The notes: generated from the sequence alone by a model not told the origin. 64,000 nt of DNA from Dactylosporangium fulvum (GCF_025137375.1 NZ_CP073720.1:248001-312000), one strand, 5' to 3'. Numbered from the stretch's first letter, positions 1 to 8,094 are shown. A program made the numbers and translations.

Positions 1-1219
1 AGCGCTCGCCGCCGATGTGTTCGCGGTACCACATCCAGGCCTCGGGGTTGATCGGCTCGCCGACCGACCCGAGCAGGCGCAGCGACGACAGGTCGAACTG
101 CTTGGGGATGTCGTCGCCCCACTTCATGAAGGTGCGGATCGCCGTCGGCGCGGTGTACAGAATCGTGATCTTGTACTTCTGGACGAGCTCCCAGAACCGG
201 CCGCGGTGCGGCGTGTCGGGAGTCCCCTCGTACATGACCTGCGTCGCGCCGTTGGACAGCGGGCCGTAGACGATGTAGCTGTGGCCGGTCACCCAGCCGA
301 TGTCGGCGGTGCACCAGTACACATCGCTGTCCGGCTTGAGGTCGAACACCGCGTGGTGCGTGAAACTGGCCTGGGTCAGGTAACCGCCGGTGGTGTGCAG
401 GATGCCCTTCGGCTTCGCCGTGGTGCCCGACGTGTAGAGGATGAACAGCGGGTGCTCGGCGTCGAACGCCTCGGCGGTGTGCTCGGCCGAAGCGGTCTCG
501 ACGACCTCGTGCCACCACAGGTCGCGGTCGTCCTTCCACTCGACGTCCTGGCCGGTGCGGCGGACCACGAGGACCTTTTCGACGCTGGGCGTCCTGGCCA
601 GGGCCTCGTCGACGATCACCTTGAGGCCGCTGGGCTTGCCGCGCCGGAAGCCGCCGTCGGCGGTGATGACGACCTTCGCGTCGGCGTCGTTGATGCGGCC
701 GCTCAGGGCGTCGGCGGAGAAGCCGCCGAAGACCACGCTGTGGGTGGCGCCGATGCGGGCGCAGGCCAGCATGGCGATCGCGGCCTCGGGGATCATCGGC
801 AGGTAGATCGCCACCCGGTCGCCGGTCACGACGCCGAGGCTGGTCAGCGCGTTGGCGGCCTGGCAGACGGAGCGGTGGAGATCGGCGTAGGTGATCGTGC
901 GGGTGTCGCCCGGCTCGCCCTCCCAGTGGATGGCGACCTTGTCGCCGCGGCCGGCTTCGACGTGCCGGTCGAGGCAGTTGTACGCCACGTTGAGCTTGCC
1001 GCCCACGAACCACTTGGCGAACGGCGGGTTGGACCAGTCAAGTGTCTGGTCCCACTCCTTGGCCCAGCTCAGCCGCTGTGCCTGCTGCTCCCAGAACGCC
1101 AGCCGGTCCTCCTTGGCCTCGGCGTAGGCGCTGTCGGTGAGGTTGGCGGCGGCAGCGAACTCGGCAGATGGCGGGAACTGCCGCGTCTCGTTGAGAAGGT
1201 TTTCCAAGGTGTCGCTCAT
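1..1219 (-). CDS. acsA: Acetyl-CoA synthetase, C-terminus cut by window edge
   Basis: AMP-forming acetate:CoA ligase, which makes cytoplasmic acetyl-CoA from acetate, ATP and CoA through acetyl-AMP. About 406 N-terminal residues are visible of the roughly 650 usual for the family. Reading the minus strand gives the ACS N-terminal domain ([17 protein letters not shown]), the adenylation loop [11 protein letters not shown] and the [14 protein letters not shown] stretch. The C-terminal lid with the acetylatable lysine lies beyond base 1. The start is ATG at 1219 with GAGGAG 10-15 bases upstream. The gene is transcribed divergently from the Fic-like gene at 1336. Acs next to this helicase/secretion neighbourhood is a known actinobacterial arrangement. 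Confidence 0.96.
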   Translation of the reverse strand, partial: MSDTLENLLNETRQFPPSAEFAAAANLTDSAYAEAKEDRLAFWEQQAQRLSWAKEWDQTLDWSNPPFAKWFVGGKLNVAYNCLDRHVEAGRGDKVAIHWEGEPGDTRTITYADLHRSVCQAANALTSLGVVTGDRVAIYLPMIPEAAIAMLACARIGATHSVVFGGFSADALSGRINDADAKVVITADGGFRRGKPSGLKVIVDEALARTPSVEKVLVVRRTGQDVEWKDDRDLWWHEVVETASAEHTAEAFDAEHPLFILYTSGTTAKPKGILHTTGGYLTQASFTHHAVFDLKPDSDVYWCTADIGWVTGHSYIVYGPLSNGATQVMYEGTPDTPHRGRFWELVQKYKITILYTAPTAIRTFMKWGDDIPKQFDLSSLRLLGSVGEPINPEAWMWYREHIGGER

Positions 1220-1335
1220 CAGTGACGGCTCCTCGATGTGGTCCAGCTCTCGCAAGCAGGCTAGTTGGGGGGTGTGGCAAGAAGCGAGGCTTCTGCGCCG
1301 AGCGGCTCCTCTGCAGCGCCGGGTTTCTCTAAACA

Positions 1336-2112
1336 TTGTTCACAGTAGTGGCACGATACCGTCTGGTGGTGCCAAGTGATCCGCTCGCTCCATTGCTCGA
1401 TCTTGCCGACGTCGCGCCCGCTTTCGAGCAGGCCCGAGCCACCGTCGACTCTGCCATGCGCAACCGGGCCCTGCGTCGTTCGGGTGGCCCGGTGGCCGCG
1501 GAGGTGGCATTACGCACATCGGTGGCCAGCGCCGCCCTCGACACGCACGGCTTCGACCTCGAGGGGGTCCGGGCGGGCGTGGTCACCGACCCGGTGGTCC
1601 ACGGCGCGCTGCGCGCCACGGCCGCACTCGACGGGCTGACGGCCACCTGGACGCGCGCGCCCCGGCAGGTGCTGGCCAAGCTGCACACCCTCGTCGCCCG
1701 CGACGTGGTGCCGGCCGCTGAGCTGGGCCGTCCGGTCGGCCCGCAGGCGGCGTCCCGGCTGGCCGCGCTGGCCGAGCTGATCACCGGCGGGACCACGGTG
1801 CCGGTTCTGTTGCAAGCCGCGGTCGTACATGCCGAGTTGCTGGCCCTGAAGGCATTCGCGGGGCCGAACGGGGTGGTGGCCCGCGCCGCCGGGCGCCTGA
1901 CGCTGATCGCCGGCGGGGTCGACCCGCGGGGACTGCTCGCGATGGACGTCGGGCACCGCGCCCGCGAGCCGGAGTACGTCGGGTCGGCCAATGCCTTCGC
2001 CACCGGTACACCCGACGGGGTCCGCTCCTGGCTGCGTCACTACGCGGCGGCGGCCGAGCGGGCCGCTGAGGAACTGACCGAGGTCTGCGAGGCGGCCACG
2101 GACCGGGGATAG
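1336..2112 (+). CDS. Fic-fold-like protein with degenerate catalytic motif
   Basis: A 258-residue cytoplasmic protein from a family often named only 'oxidoreductase' or hypothetical next to acs in actinobacteria. Residues 172-183 read [12 protein letters not shown], which can be laid on the Fic motif HPFxDGNGRxxR: F, NG and the last R are kept, but the catalytic H is K and the D is G. The helix before it ([10 protein letters not shown]) and the [10 protein letters not shown] after it also resemble Fic proteins. If this alignment is right, the protein has the fold without AMP-transferase chemistry. The start is uncertain: TTG 1336, GTG 1348 and GTG 1366/1369 are all in frame and none has a clear ribosome site. 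The fold assignment is by eye. Confidence 0.75.
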   Translation: MFTVVARYRLVVPSDPLAPLLDLADVAPAFEQARATVDSAMRNRALRRSGGPVAAEVALRTSVASAALDTHGFDLEGVRAGVVTDPVVHGALRATAALDGLTATWTRAPRQVLAKLHTLVARDVVPAAELGRPVGPQAASRLAALAELITGGTTVPVLLQAAVVHAELLALKAFAGPNGVVARAAGRLTLIAGGVDPRGLLAMDVGHRAREPEYVGSANAFATGTPDGVRSWLRHYAAAAERAAEELTEVCEAATDRG

Positions 2113-2142
2113 TTTCCGTGGCCGCCACGCAGTTGGTGCTGG

Positions 2143-2445
2143 TTACGCGTTCTGCGCCTTCGCCTGCCGGATCGTCTGGACCAGCAGGAGGATCGGCGCG
2201 ACGAAGGCGTAGAAGAAGATCTGCACCGACCCGCCGTCGAAGATGAAGAACAGGTAGAACGCGTAGCCGAGGAACCCGACGCCGAACAGGCCGTTGAGGA
2301 CACGCAGGCCGATCGACGTCTTGAGGAACGGCTGCACAGCCAGCGCGAGCAGCAACAGGCCGCTGATGCCCAGCGCGGCGATGTAGCCGAGGAACATGCC
2401 GTCACTCATCTCGGTGACCGCCAGCACGTCCGTTGCGGTGTTCAT
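2143..2445 (-). CDS. Small three-helix membrane protein, unknown function
   Basis: A 100-residue hydrophobic protein with three predicted membrane segments, near residues 17-38 (LGYIAALGISGLLLLAL), 47-68 (LFGVGFLGYAFYLFFIF) and 71-92 (VQIFFYAFVAPILLLVQ). It ends in a short basic tail, TIRQAKAQNA. I do not recognise a named family. The reading frame stays open upstream to 2622, but the ATG at 2445 is chosen because GGAGG lies about 10 bases before it and membrane-protein composition begins there. Its 3' end faces the end of the Fic-like gene, with 30 bases between the stops. Confidence 0.8.
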   Translation of the reverse strand: MNTATDVLAVTEMSDGMFLGYIAALGISGLLLLALAVQPFLKTSIGLRVLNGLFGVGFLGYAFYLFFIFDGGSVQIFFYAFVAPILLLVQTIRQAKAQNA

Positions 2446-2779
2446 GAAAACTGCCTCCGGGGTGGGGTGTGGGGGTATGGCGGCGACAGGATAGATCGCC
2501 AACAGTGTCCCCGTGTGCCCCGAAAACAGTGAACGGCGCCTCGTTTGCCGGAGGCGCCGTACACACACGTCCGACCGGGTTACCAGGCGTGCACTCCAAG
2601 TCCGTTGAACAGCGGTCCTCACAGAGCCGCTGCAACGCGCCTACCGCGGCTGGTCGCTCGTGGGTGCCCGGTGGCCGTGCACGAGGTCGCTCGCGTGAGC
2701 GTCGTGACCTCGCATTTCTTTTCTACGCCGCAGACTCCACGATCGGAACCCCTGGCCCGGAGAATGTGACAGGTGAGGC
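2446..2779. other. 334-base intergenic region with three hairpins
   Basis: No convincing gene. Three dyads stand out. ACGGCGCCTC at 2533-2542 pairs with GAGGCGCCGT at 2551-2560, a perfect 10-bp stem. CAGCGG at 2610-2615 pairs with CCGCTG at 2627-2632 and can be extended by TTG/CAA. CGAGGTC near 2682-2688 pairs with GACCTCG near 2705-2711, enclosing GCTC-GCGT-GAGC, and is followed on the plus strand by ATTTCTTTTCT. The last resembles a plus-strand terminator although no plus-strand gene precedes it. See findings. Confidence 0.5.
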
Positions 2780-3607
2780 TCAGGTGGCCAGAGCGGCAGC
2801 GGCCCGCCGGGCACGGCGGTGCTTGCCGTAGAGCGCCAGCCCGATCGCCAGCGCGGCGCCGATACCGATCGCGGCCGCGGCCACCGGGACGGCCGGCCGC
2901 TCACGCAGCCGCCGGCTCAGCGGGATGGGGTGGCGGAACTCGAGCATCGGCCAGCCGCGCTCGACGGCGATGCGGCGCAGGCCCCGGTCGGGGTTGACCG
3001 CCGTCGGATGCCCGACCAGGCTGAGCAGCCCGGCATCGGTCACCGAGTCGGAGTACGCGAAGGACTCCGCCAGGTCGTAGTCCCGCTCGGCGGTCAGCTC
3101 CTTGACCGCGACCACCTTGTTGGGACCCGCGGCGTAGAAGTCGATCTCGCCGGTGTAGCAGCCGTCCTCGCCGACGTTCATTCGGGTCGCGATGATGTCG
3201 CTGATCCCCAGCAGCTCGCCGATAGGTCGGACCATCTCGTCGCCGGAGGTCGACACGAGCACGACGTCACGGCCGGCGGCCCGGTGCTCCGCGATGAGCG
3301 CGGCGGCCTCGGCGTAGATGTACGGGTTGATGAGCTCGTCCAGCGTTTCGCGCACGATCTGGCGGACCTGCTCGGCGCGCCAGCCTTTGACGAGAGCGGC
3401 CAGATAGTCCCTGGTCTTGGCCATGCTCTGCTCGTCGGAGCCACCGCCGACGCGGAAGATCAGCTGCGCATAGGCACCCTTGATGACGTCGCGCCGGCTG
3501 ATCAGCCCGTCACGATAGAACGGTCGACCGAAGGCCAAGGCGCTTGACTTGGCGATCACCGTTTTGTCCAGGTCGAAAAACGCGGCGCTACGCCCCACGG
3601 CGGGCAA
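2780..3607 (-). CDS. HAD-family SerB-like phosphatase with C-terminal membrane helix
   Basis: A 275-residue protein of HAD subfamily IB (phosphoserine phosphatase-like). Motif I is FFDLDKT (residues 10-16), motif II is LVSTSGDE and motif III/IV is YSDSVTDAGLL, so the phosphorylation aspartates are intact. Residues 243-263 form one membrane helix (VPVAAAAIGIGAALAIGLAL) followed by a basic tail. The homologue in this position is Rv3661 in M. tuberculosis; in Streptomyces the equivalent has been described as linked to morphological differentiation. The substrate is unknown. The start is TTG at 3607 or GTG at 3598. It is divergent from the 6C RNA and the CpaE-like gene, as in other actinobacteria. 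Confidence 0.9.
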   Translation of the reverse strand: MPAVGRSAAFFDLDKTVIAKSSALAFGRPFYRDGLISRRDVIKGAYAQLIFRVGGGSDEQSMAKTRDYLAALVKGWRAEQVRQIVRETLDELINPYIYAEAAALIAEHRAAGRDVVLVSTSGDEMVRPIGELLGISDIIATRMNVGEDGCYTGEIDFYAAGPNKVVAVKELTAERDYDLAESFAYSDSVTDAGLLSLVGHPTAVNPDRGLRRIAVERGWPMLEFRHPIPLSRRLRERPAVPVAAAAIGIGAALAIGLALYGKHRRARRAAAALAT

Positions 3608-3826
3608 GTGTAGCGGTGGTGGTCACCCTGTGGAGGCCCGACTTGCCCGACTTCTCGTCGCGTCACGCTCGGCTCGCGGTCGATCACGCCGAAGATACCC
3701 TCAAGTGAAATATTGATTGGCGTGTTGCAAGCCTGTCCTACTCGACGTATGGCGGTCGACTCAGGCATGCTTATGTTTGCGACGCGGTTTCACGTCCACT
3801 ACGACAACGACCCGTTATTGACCCTC

Positions 3827-3938
3827 GGCGGTCGCACCCCCCGTGACCGCTGAGTGGGTTCGGCTCGACCCCCCCGGAGCCGAACCCCCGGCGACCCCCG
3901 TCACCCCCCGGCGGGGGTCGTCCCCTCTGTAGGGGACG
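3827..3938 (+). ncRNA. 6C small RNA (actinobacterial), with a third C6 loop
   Basis: Matches the 6C RNA family (B11 in M. tuberculosis, scr3559 in Streptomyces), which acts on mRNAs through C-rich loops. Stem 1 is GCGGTC 3828-3833 with GACCGC 3845-3850; its loop carries CCCCCC at 3837-3842. Stem 2 is an 11-bp perfect helix, 3856-3866 with 3877-3887; its loop carries seven C at 3869-3875. A further stem, CGACCCCCG 3892-3900 with CGGGGGTCG 3912-3920, again has CCCCCC in its loop (3904-3909), and CGTCCCC 3919-3925 with GGGGACG 3932-3938 may end the transcript. Its location between the HAD gene and the septum gene is the same as in Mycobacterium and Streptomyces. The 5' end is not known. Confidence 0.9.
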
Positions 3939-4366
3939 GTCTTCCAGCGGTGTTGAGCTTCCGGGTGACTTTTCTGCCATATGGCAATTCGGAATATGGC
4001 TTCCGAGTTTCGATGGATAGGCCGTATTGACGCCGAGTGCTTTGTTGAGCGTTCACGAAATTTCACACTTGCCCCGTTTCGGCACGTCGTAGTCGCTGCA
4101 CCCGGGCGGTCGGGTGGGCGGTTACCGCCTGTGACGGTCACGCCGGCTATCGACATCGGACATCGGATCGGTCGGGACCACGTGGCTGCCGGCCATTTTT
4201 CTGCGGTACCACCAGAAATGTGATCATGCCTTGAATGGCTGATTTGTCCGGAATTGCATACCAGATCCCCGGACCCACCACGACCCTTGTCCACAAGCCG
4301 CCGGCTGTCCACAGATCCGGCCTTGACGGCCCGAAGCCGGTCGGTGGTACGCGCCAAGGTGTTCGC
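3939..4366. other. Intergenic leader before the CpaE-like gene
   Basis: About 430 bases between the 6C RNA and the likely GTG start of the CpaE-like gene. It is richer in A+T than its surroundings near 3975-4080. Short open frames exist (for example 80 codons from 3981), but they have no ribosome site or typical high-GC codon pattern, so I leave them out. The main content is a pair of DnaA-box-like sequences at 4287-4313, listed separately. I cannot name a -35/-10 pair with confidence. Confidence 0.5.
4287..4313 (+). promoter_or_regulatory. Two DnaA-box-like 9-mers in tandem
   Basis: TTGTCCACA at 4287-4295 is an exact match to the actinobacterial DnaA box, and CTGTCCACA at 4305-4313 differs by one base. 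Both are on the plus strand, 18 bases apart centre to centre, about 50-80 bases before the start of the CpaE-like gene. The spacing puts both on nearly the same face of the helix. Their role here is inference. Confidence 0.5.
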
Positions 4367-5446
4367 GTGCATCGACCACTGCTCGTCACCGACGACCATG
4401 AGCTGCTCGACGACGTGCTCAACCTCGCCGCCGCGCTGCCGCTCGACCTCGACGTGGAGTCCGGCCCGGAGTCCGCGCGGAGCCGCTACACCTCGGCGCC
4501 GATCGTCCTGATCGGCGAAGGTTCGGCAGCGGCCTGCGCCCAGGCGCGGCTGCCGCACCGGTCCGACGTGTTCCTGCTGTCCCACGGCTCCGGTCGCCAC
4601 GGGATGGACCGGCTGACGCTGCTGGCCGACGCCGTCGGCGCCGATCACATCGTGCAGATCCCCGACGGCGCCGGCTGGCTGCTCGACAGGTTCGCCCGGC
4701 TCGCCGGCCCGGCAGCCGAACACCGGGGCCGGATCCTCGCCGTGCTCGGCGGGCGCGGCGGGGCCGGCGCCAGCGTGCTCGCCGCCGGACTGGCGGTCAC
4801 CGCCGGCAACGTCGGCCTGCGCTCGCTGCTCGTCGACGCCGACCCGCTCGGCGGCGGCGTCGACCTGGTCCTCGGCTGGGAGGACCTCGCCGGGCTCCGC
4901 TGGCCCGGACTCGCCGAGACCACCGGCGTGGTCGACCCGCCGGCCATGGTCGACGCGTTACCCAGCCGCGGCGACGTCGCCGTGCTGTCCTGCGACCGCG
5001 AGGCGCCCGGCGCCGGCCTGCCGTCCGACGCGATGGCGGCCGCGCTCGACGCCGGCAGCCGCGGCCGCGACCTTGTCGTCGCCGACCTGCCCCGCCGTCT
5101 CGACGACGCCGCCGTTCTCGCGCTGCGGGCCGCCGACCGGGTCCTGCTGATCGTCCCCGCCGAACTGCGCGCCTGCGTGGCCGCGGCCCGGGTGGCGGCA
5201 ACCGTCACGCCGCACACTGACGCGCTGCACCTGGTCGTGCGCGGCCCGGCACCGGGCCGGTTGCGCACCCGGCAGATCGCCCGGTCGCTCGGCCTGCCCG
5301 TGGCCGGCACGCTGCGGGCCGAGGCCGACCTGCCGCGGCGGCTGGAGCGCGGCGCCCCACCGGCCGGCACCGGCCGCGGTCCGCTCGCGGCGCTGTGCCG
5401 CCGCATCCTCGGCGATCTCGGCCTGGCGACGGGGGTGGCGGCATGA
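4367..5446 (+). CDS. ssd: CpaE-like septum-site / Tad secretion ATPase-fold protein (Ssd)
   Basis: A MinD/ParA-fold protein of about 359 residues, equivalent to Rv3660c (septum site determining protein) and to the 'helicase/secretion neighborhood CpaE-like' family. It has an N-terminal receiver-like part (VTDDHELLDDVLNL) and a C-terminal P-loop-like part. The nucleotide loop reads GGRGGAGAS where MinD/ParA have KGGxGKT, so the phosphate-binding lysine is missing. VDADPLGGGVDLVLG keeps the switch-region aspartates. GTG 4367 is preferred because AAGG lies 7 bases upstream; the frame is open from 4235. It heads the Tad operon and probably places or regulates the Tad machine or septum. Its promoter region carries DnaA-box-like sites. 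Confidence 0.88.
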   Translation: MHRPLLVTDDHELLDDVLNLAAALPLDLDVESGPESARSRYTSAPIVLIGEGSAAACAQARLPHRSDVFLLSHGSGRHGMDRLTLLADAVGADHIVQIPDGAGWLLDRFARLAGPAAEHRGRILAVLGGRGGAGASVLAAGLAVTAGNVGLRSLLVDADPLGGGVDLVLGWEDLAGLRWPGLAETTGVVDPPAMVDALPSRGDVAVLSCDREAPGAGLPSDAMAAALDAGSRGRDLVVADLPRRLDDAAVLALRAADRVLLIVPAELRACVAAARVAATVTPHTDALHLVVRGPAPGRLRTRQIARSLGLPVAGTLRAEADLPRRLERGAPPAGTGRGPLAALCRRILGDLGLATGVAA

Positions 5447-5478
5447 CCGCCTCCGCTGCGCTCCGGTGGTCATGCCGC
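5438..5478 (+). other. Strong inverted repeat over the ssd stop codon
   Basis: GCGGCATGACC at 5438-5448 is the exact reverse complement of GGTCATGCCGC at 5468-5478, an 11-bp stem that grows to 14 with one G-U pair. The loop is about 13 bases and the ssd stop TGA (5444-5446) is inside the left arm. There is no T-run after it. It may be a processing or attenuating hairpin between ssd and tadA. Confidence 0.65.
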
Positions 5479-5510
5479 TGGGTTGGTTCGGGTTTTCAAG
5501 GTAGGTCGGC

Positions 5511-6674
5511 ATGATTCCGGCGAAGGTGATCCCGGGCAAGGTCGTCCAGGGCGGGGCGGTCCACGGCAAGGCGGTTCCGGGCAAGCAGCTCGCTCTGACC
5601 ACGACGGTGCCGACCGAACCCGGCACCGCCCTCCTCGGCGCGGGCAAGCTCGCGCCGCTGCTCAACGACCCGTCGGTCACCGACGTCCTCGTCAACGGCG
5701 TGGAGGTCTGGGTCGACCGCGGCTCCGGCCTGCGCCGGGTGCCCGGCACGCTCGGCGACGAGGCCGAGGTGCGGCGTCTTGCGCAGCGGCTGGCCTCCAG
5801 CGCGGGCCGCCGCCTCGACGACGCCAGCCCGTGGGTGGACGTGCGGCTCCCCGACGGCACCCGCCTGCACGCGGTGCTCCCGCCGATCGGGCGGGACGGG
5901 CCGTATCTGTCGTTGCGCACGTTCCGGCGGCGGGCGTTCACGGTCGATGAGCTCGTCGCCTGCGGGACCGTCGACCCGGGCGCGGCCCGGCTGCTGGCCG
6001 CCGTCGTGGCCGCCCGATTGCCCTACCTGATCACCGGCGGCACCGGCACCGGCAAGACCACGATGCTCTCGTCGCTGCTGTCGCTGGTGCCACCGGCCGA
6101 GCGGCTCGTGATCGTGGAGGACGCCGCCGAGTTGTCACCGGCCCACCCGCACGTCGTCTCCCTGCAGTCGCGGATGTCCAACGTGGAGGGCGCCGGCGAG
6201 ATCACGCTGCGCGACCTGGTTCGTCAGGCCCTGCGGATGCGGCCCGACCGGCTCGTGGTCGGCGAGTGCCGGGGCGCCGAGATCGTCGACCTGCTCGGCG
6301 CCCTGAACACCGGGCACGAGGGCGGCGCGGCCACGCTGCACGCCAACTCGCCGGCCGACGTCCCCGCCCGGCTGGAGGCCCTCGGGCTGCTCGGCAGCAT
6401 TCCGCGGGCGGCACTGCACGCGCTCGTGCTGGCCGCGCTGCGGGTCGTGATCCACCTGCGACGAGGCCCGGACGGGACGCGGGTGCTGACCGAGATCTGC
6501 GTCCTGGACGCCCATCCCGACCAGCGCACCGCCGTCGTGCTGACGGCCTGGCGGCGCGGCAGCGGACCGGCCCCGGGCGCCGAGCATCTCGACGCGCTGC
6601 TGGCGGCCCGCGACGTGAACCCGCCGCGACCGTCGGGCCCGTGGCGATACGTGCCGGATAAGGGATGGCTATGA
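5511..6674 (+). CDS. tadA: TadA/CpaF-type secretion ATPase
   Basis: A VirB11/GspE-superfamily ATPase of 387 residues that drives assembly of Tad/Flp pili. Walker A is GGTGTGKTT (about residues 175-183), the Asp box is VIVEDAAEL, Walker B is RLVVGECRGAE and the His box is GHEGGAATLHANS. All are intact. The first 25 residues are an odd run of VIPGK/AVPGK-like repeats ahead of the normal N-terminal domain, so the true start may lie a little downstream of ATG 5511. It follows ssd after a hairpin, and the tadB start overlaps its 3' end. The homologue in position is Rv3659c. Confidence 0.95.
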   Translation: MIPAKVIPGKVVQGGAVHGKAVPGKQLALTTTVPTEPGTALLGAGKLAPLLNDPSVTDVLVNGVEVWVDRGSGLRRVPGTLGDEAEVRRLAQRLASSAGRRLDDASPWVDVRLPDGTRLHAVLPPIGRDGPYLSLRTFRRRAFTVDELVACGTVDPGAARLLAAVVAARLPYLITGGTGTGKTTMLSSLLSLVPPAERLVIVEDAAELSPAHPHVVSLQSRMSNVEGAGEITLRDLVRQALRMRPDRLVVGECRGAEIVDLLGALNTGHEGGAATLHANSPADVPARLEALGLLGSIPRAALHALVLAALRVVIHLRRGPDGTRVLTEICVLDAHPDQRTAVVLTAWRRGSGPAPGAEHLDALLAARDVNPPRPSGPWRYVPDKGWL

Positions 6675-7492
6675 GCCCGATCAACCTGGCGTTCGCGGTC
6701 GGGATCGTCCTCGCGGTCGTCTTCGCGCTGCTCTGGCTGCGACATCGGCGGCCGGCGGCCCGCCTCGTGCGGCTGTCCGGCCCGCCGGACGACGCCGCGG
6801 CACGGTCCGGGCGGCTCGCACGGCTCTCCCGGCGGGCCGCCCGGGTGCTGGCCGAGCGGCCCGTCGCCTCGCTCATCGCCGTCGTGCCGCTCGGCGGCGG
6901 GATCGCCCTGCTCGTCGGCGGGCCGGTCGCGGCGGTCGTGACCATCCTGTATGCCGTCACGGCCGTCACCACCGCCCGCCGCATCATGGTGCGGCGTCTC
7001 GTGAACCAGGTGCTCGGCGATCTGCTCGAGACGGTCGAGGCCGCCACCGGTGACCTCCGCGCCGGCATCGTGGCCGGCGTCGAGAACCTCACCGTTCGGG
7101 CGTCCGGATCGCCGATCCCGGCGGCGGTCCGCGACGACGCGGCCGTGCAGACCGCGGTGGCCCGGCTGGAGGCGGCACAGCGGGTCAGTGCGGAACTCGG
7201 CATCCCGCTGGCCGATCTGCTCGACCGGGTCGACGCCGACGTGCGGGCCGGGCAGGCGCTGCGGATCAACGCCGCCGGTCAGGCCTCGACCGCCCAGGCC
7301 ACGGCCATGCTGCTGATGTGCCTGCCGGTCATGGGGCTGTGGGTCGGTGCCGTCGTCGGGACCGATCCGATCCGGCAGTTGCTGCACACCCCGCTGGGTG
7401 GGGCCTGCGCCGTCATCGGCGTCACGCTGCAGACCGCCGGGTTCTTCTGGACCGTCCGGATCCTCGCCGGCATCGGTGAGGAGGCCCGGTGA
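6671..7492 (+). CDS. tadB: TadB-like inner-membrane platform protein
   Basis: Integral membrane protein of about 273 residues with the T2SS-F platform fold that partners TadA. There is an N-terminal helix (NLAFAVGIVLAVVFALLWL), a central helix pair near residues 70-105 and two helices at the C-terminus (LLMCLPVMGLWVGAVVG and GACAVIGVTLQTAGFFW). The cytoplasmic part contains LGDLLETVEAATGDLRAG and ELGIPLADLLDRVDADVRAG, typical of the family. ATG 6671 is preferred over ATG 6665 because AAGGG sits 6-10 bases upstream. The start overlaps the tadA end and the stop overlaps the tadC start, so translation is probably coupled. Confidence 0.9.
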   Translation: MSPINLAFAVGIVLAVVFALLWLRHRRPAARLVRLSGPPDDAAARSGRLARLSRRAARVLAERPVASLIAVVPLGGGIALLVGGPVAAVVTILYAVTAVTTARRIMVRRLVNQVLGDLLETVEAATGDLRAGIVAGVENLTVRASGSPIPAAVRDDAAVQTAVARLEAAQRVSAELGIPLADLLDRVDADVRAGQALRINAAGQASTAQATAMLLMCLPVMGLWVGAVVGTDPIRQLLHTPLGGACAVIGVTLQTAGFFWTVRILAGIGEEAR

Positions 7493-8094
7493 GCGCCGGG
7501 GTGCGCTGGTCGGCGGCGCTGCTGTGCGGACTGGTCCTCGCGGTGATGGTCGGTGGCGTGGCGGGCGTCGTCGTGGGCGTCCTCGCCGCCATGACGGCCG
7601 GCCTGGTCCTGCGCCGGGTCGAGTCACCGCAGGTCCGTCGCGAGCGCGCCGTGGCCCGCGCCGACCTGCCGTTCGCCGCCGAACTGCTCGCCGCGGCATT
7701 GCGTGCGGGTGCGCCGCCCGACCGGGCCGCGCTCGTCGTCGGCGAGGCGATGGGCGGGCCGGTGGGACTGTGCCTGACCCGCACCGGCCGATCGTTGCGG
7801 CTGGGCGCGACGCCGGAGGCCGCCTGGACGCACACGGCCGGCCTGCCCGGCGGCCGGCGTTTCGCCGCCGCGGCCACCCGCAGCGCCGAGCGCGGCACCG
7901 CGCTCGCCCAGGTCCTCGACCGTCAGGCCGCCGACCTGCGGCTGGCCAGGGCTGCCGCCGTCGAGGCCGCGGTCAAGCGGGTCGGCGTCCTGGCCGTGCT
8001 GCCGGTCGGCATGTGTTTCCTGCCGGCGTTTGTGCTGGTGGGCGTCGTGCCCGTCGTCGTCGCCGTCCTGCGCGAGGTGTTCGTCGCGCTCTGA
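7489..8094 (+). CDS. tadC: TadC-like inner-membrane platform protein
   Basis: A 201-residue membrane protein, the second T2SS-F type platform component of the Tad system (position of Rv3657c). An N-terminal double helix (LLCGLVLAVMVGGVAGVVVGVLA, split by glycines) is followed by a cytoplasmic domain with LPFAAELLAAALRAGAPPD and a C-terminal hydrophobic pair (VLAVLPVGMCFLPAFVLVG). GTG 7489 overlaps the tadB stop (7490-7492). A 45-base gap separates it from the pilin gene. Confidence 0.9.
   Translation: MSAGVRWSAALLCGLVLAVMVGGVAGVVVGVLAAMTAGLVLRRVESPQVRRERAVARADLPFAAELLAAALRAGAPPDRAALVVGEAMGGPVGLCLTRTGRSLRLGATPEAAWTHTAGLPGGRRFAAAATRSAERGTALAQVLDRQAADLRLARAAAVEAAVKRVGVLAVLPVGMCFLPAFVLVGVVPVVVAVLREVFVAL

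Noticed and set aside
17..1225. Long plus-strand open frame over the left end
   Set aside because: It is the antisense shadow of acsA, whose minus-strand reading gives clear synthetase motifs.
2560..2720. tRNA-like fold
   Set aside because: The stems do not form a cloverleaf and there is no T-loop GTTCRA motif or anticodon arm.
3981..4223. 80-codon ORF between the 6C RNA and ssd
   Set aside because: No ribosome site, no typical third-position GC bias, no recognisable domain; it lies in the ssd leader.
4287..4313. Replication origin suggested by DnaA boxes
   Set aside because: Only two boxes and no dnaA, dnaN or AT-rich unwinding region; a regulatory role is more likely.
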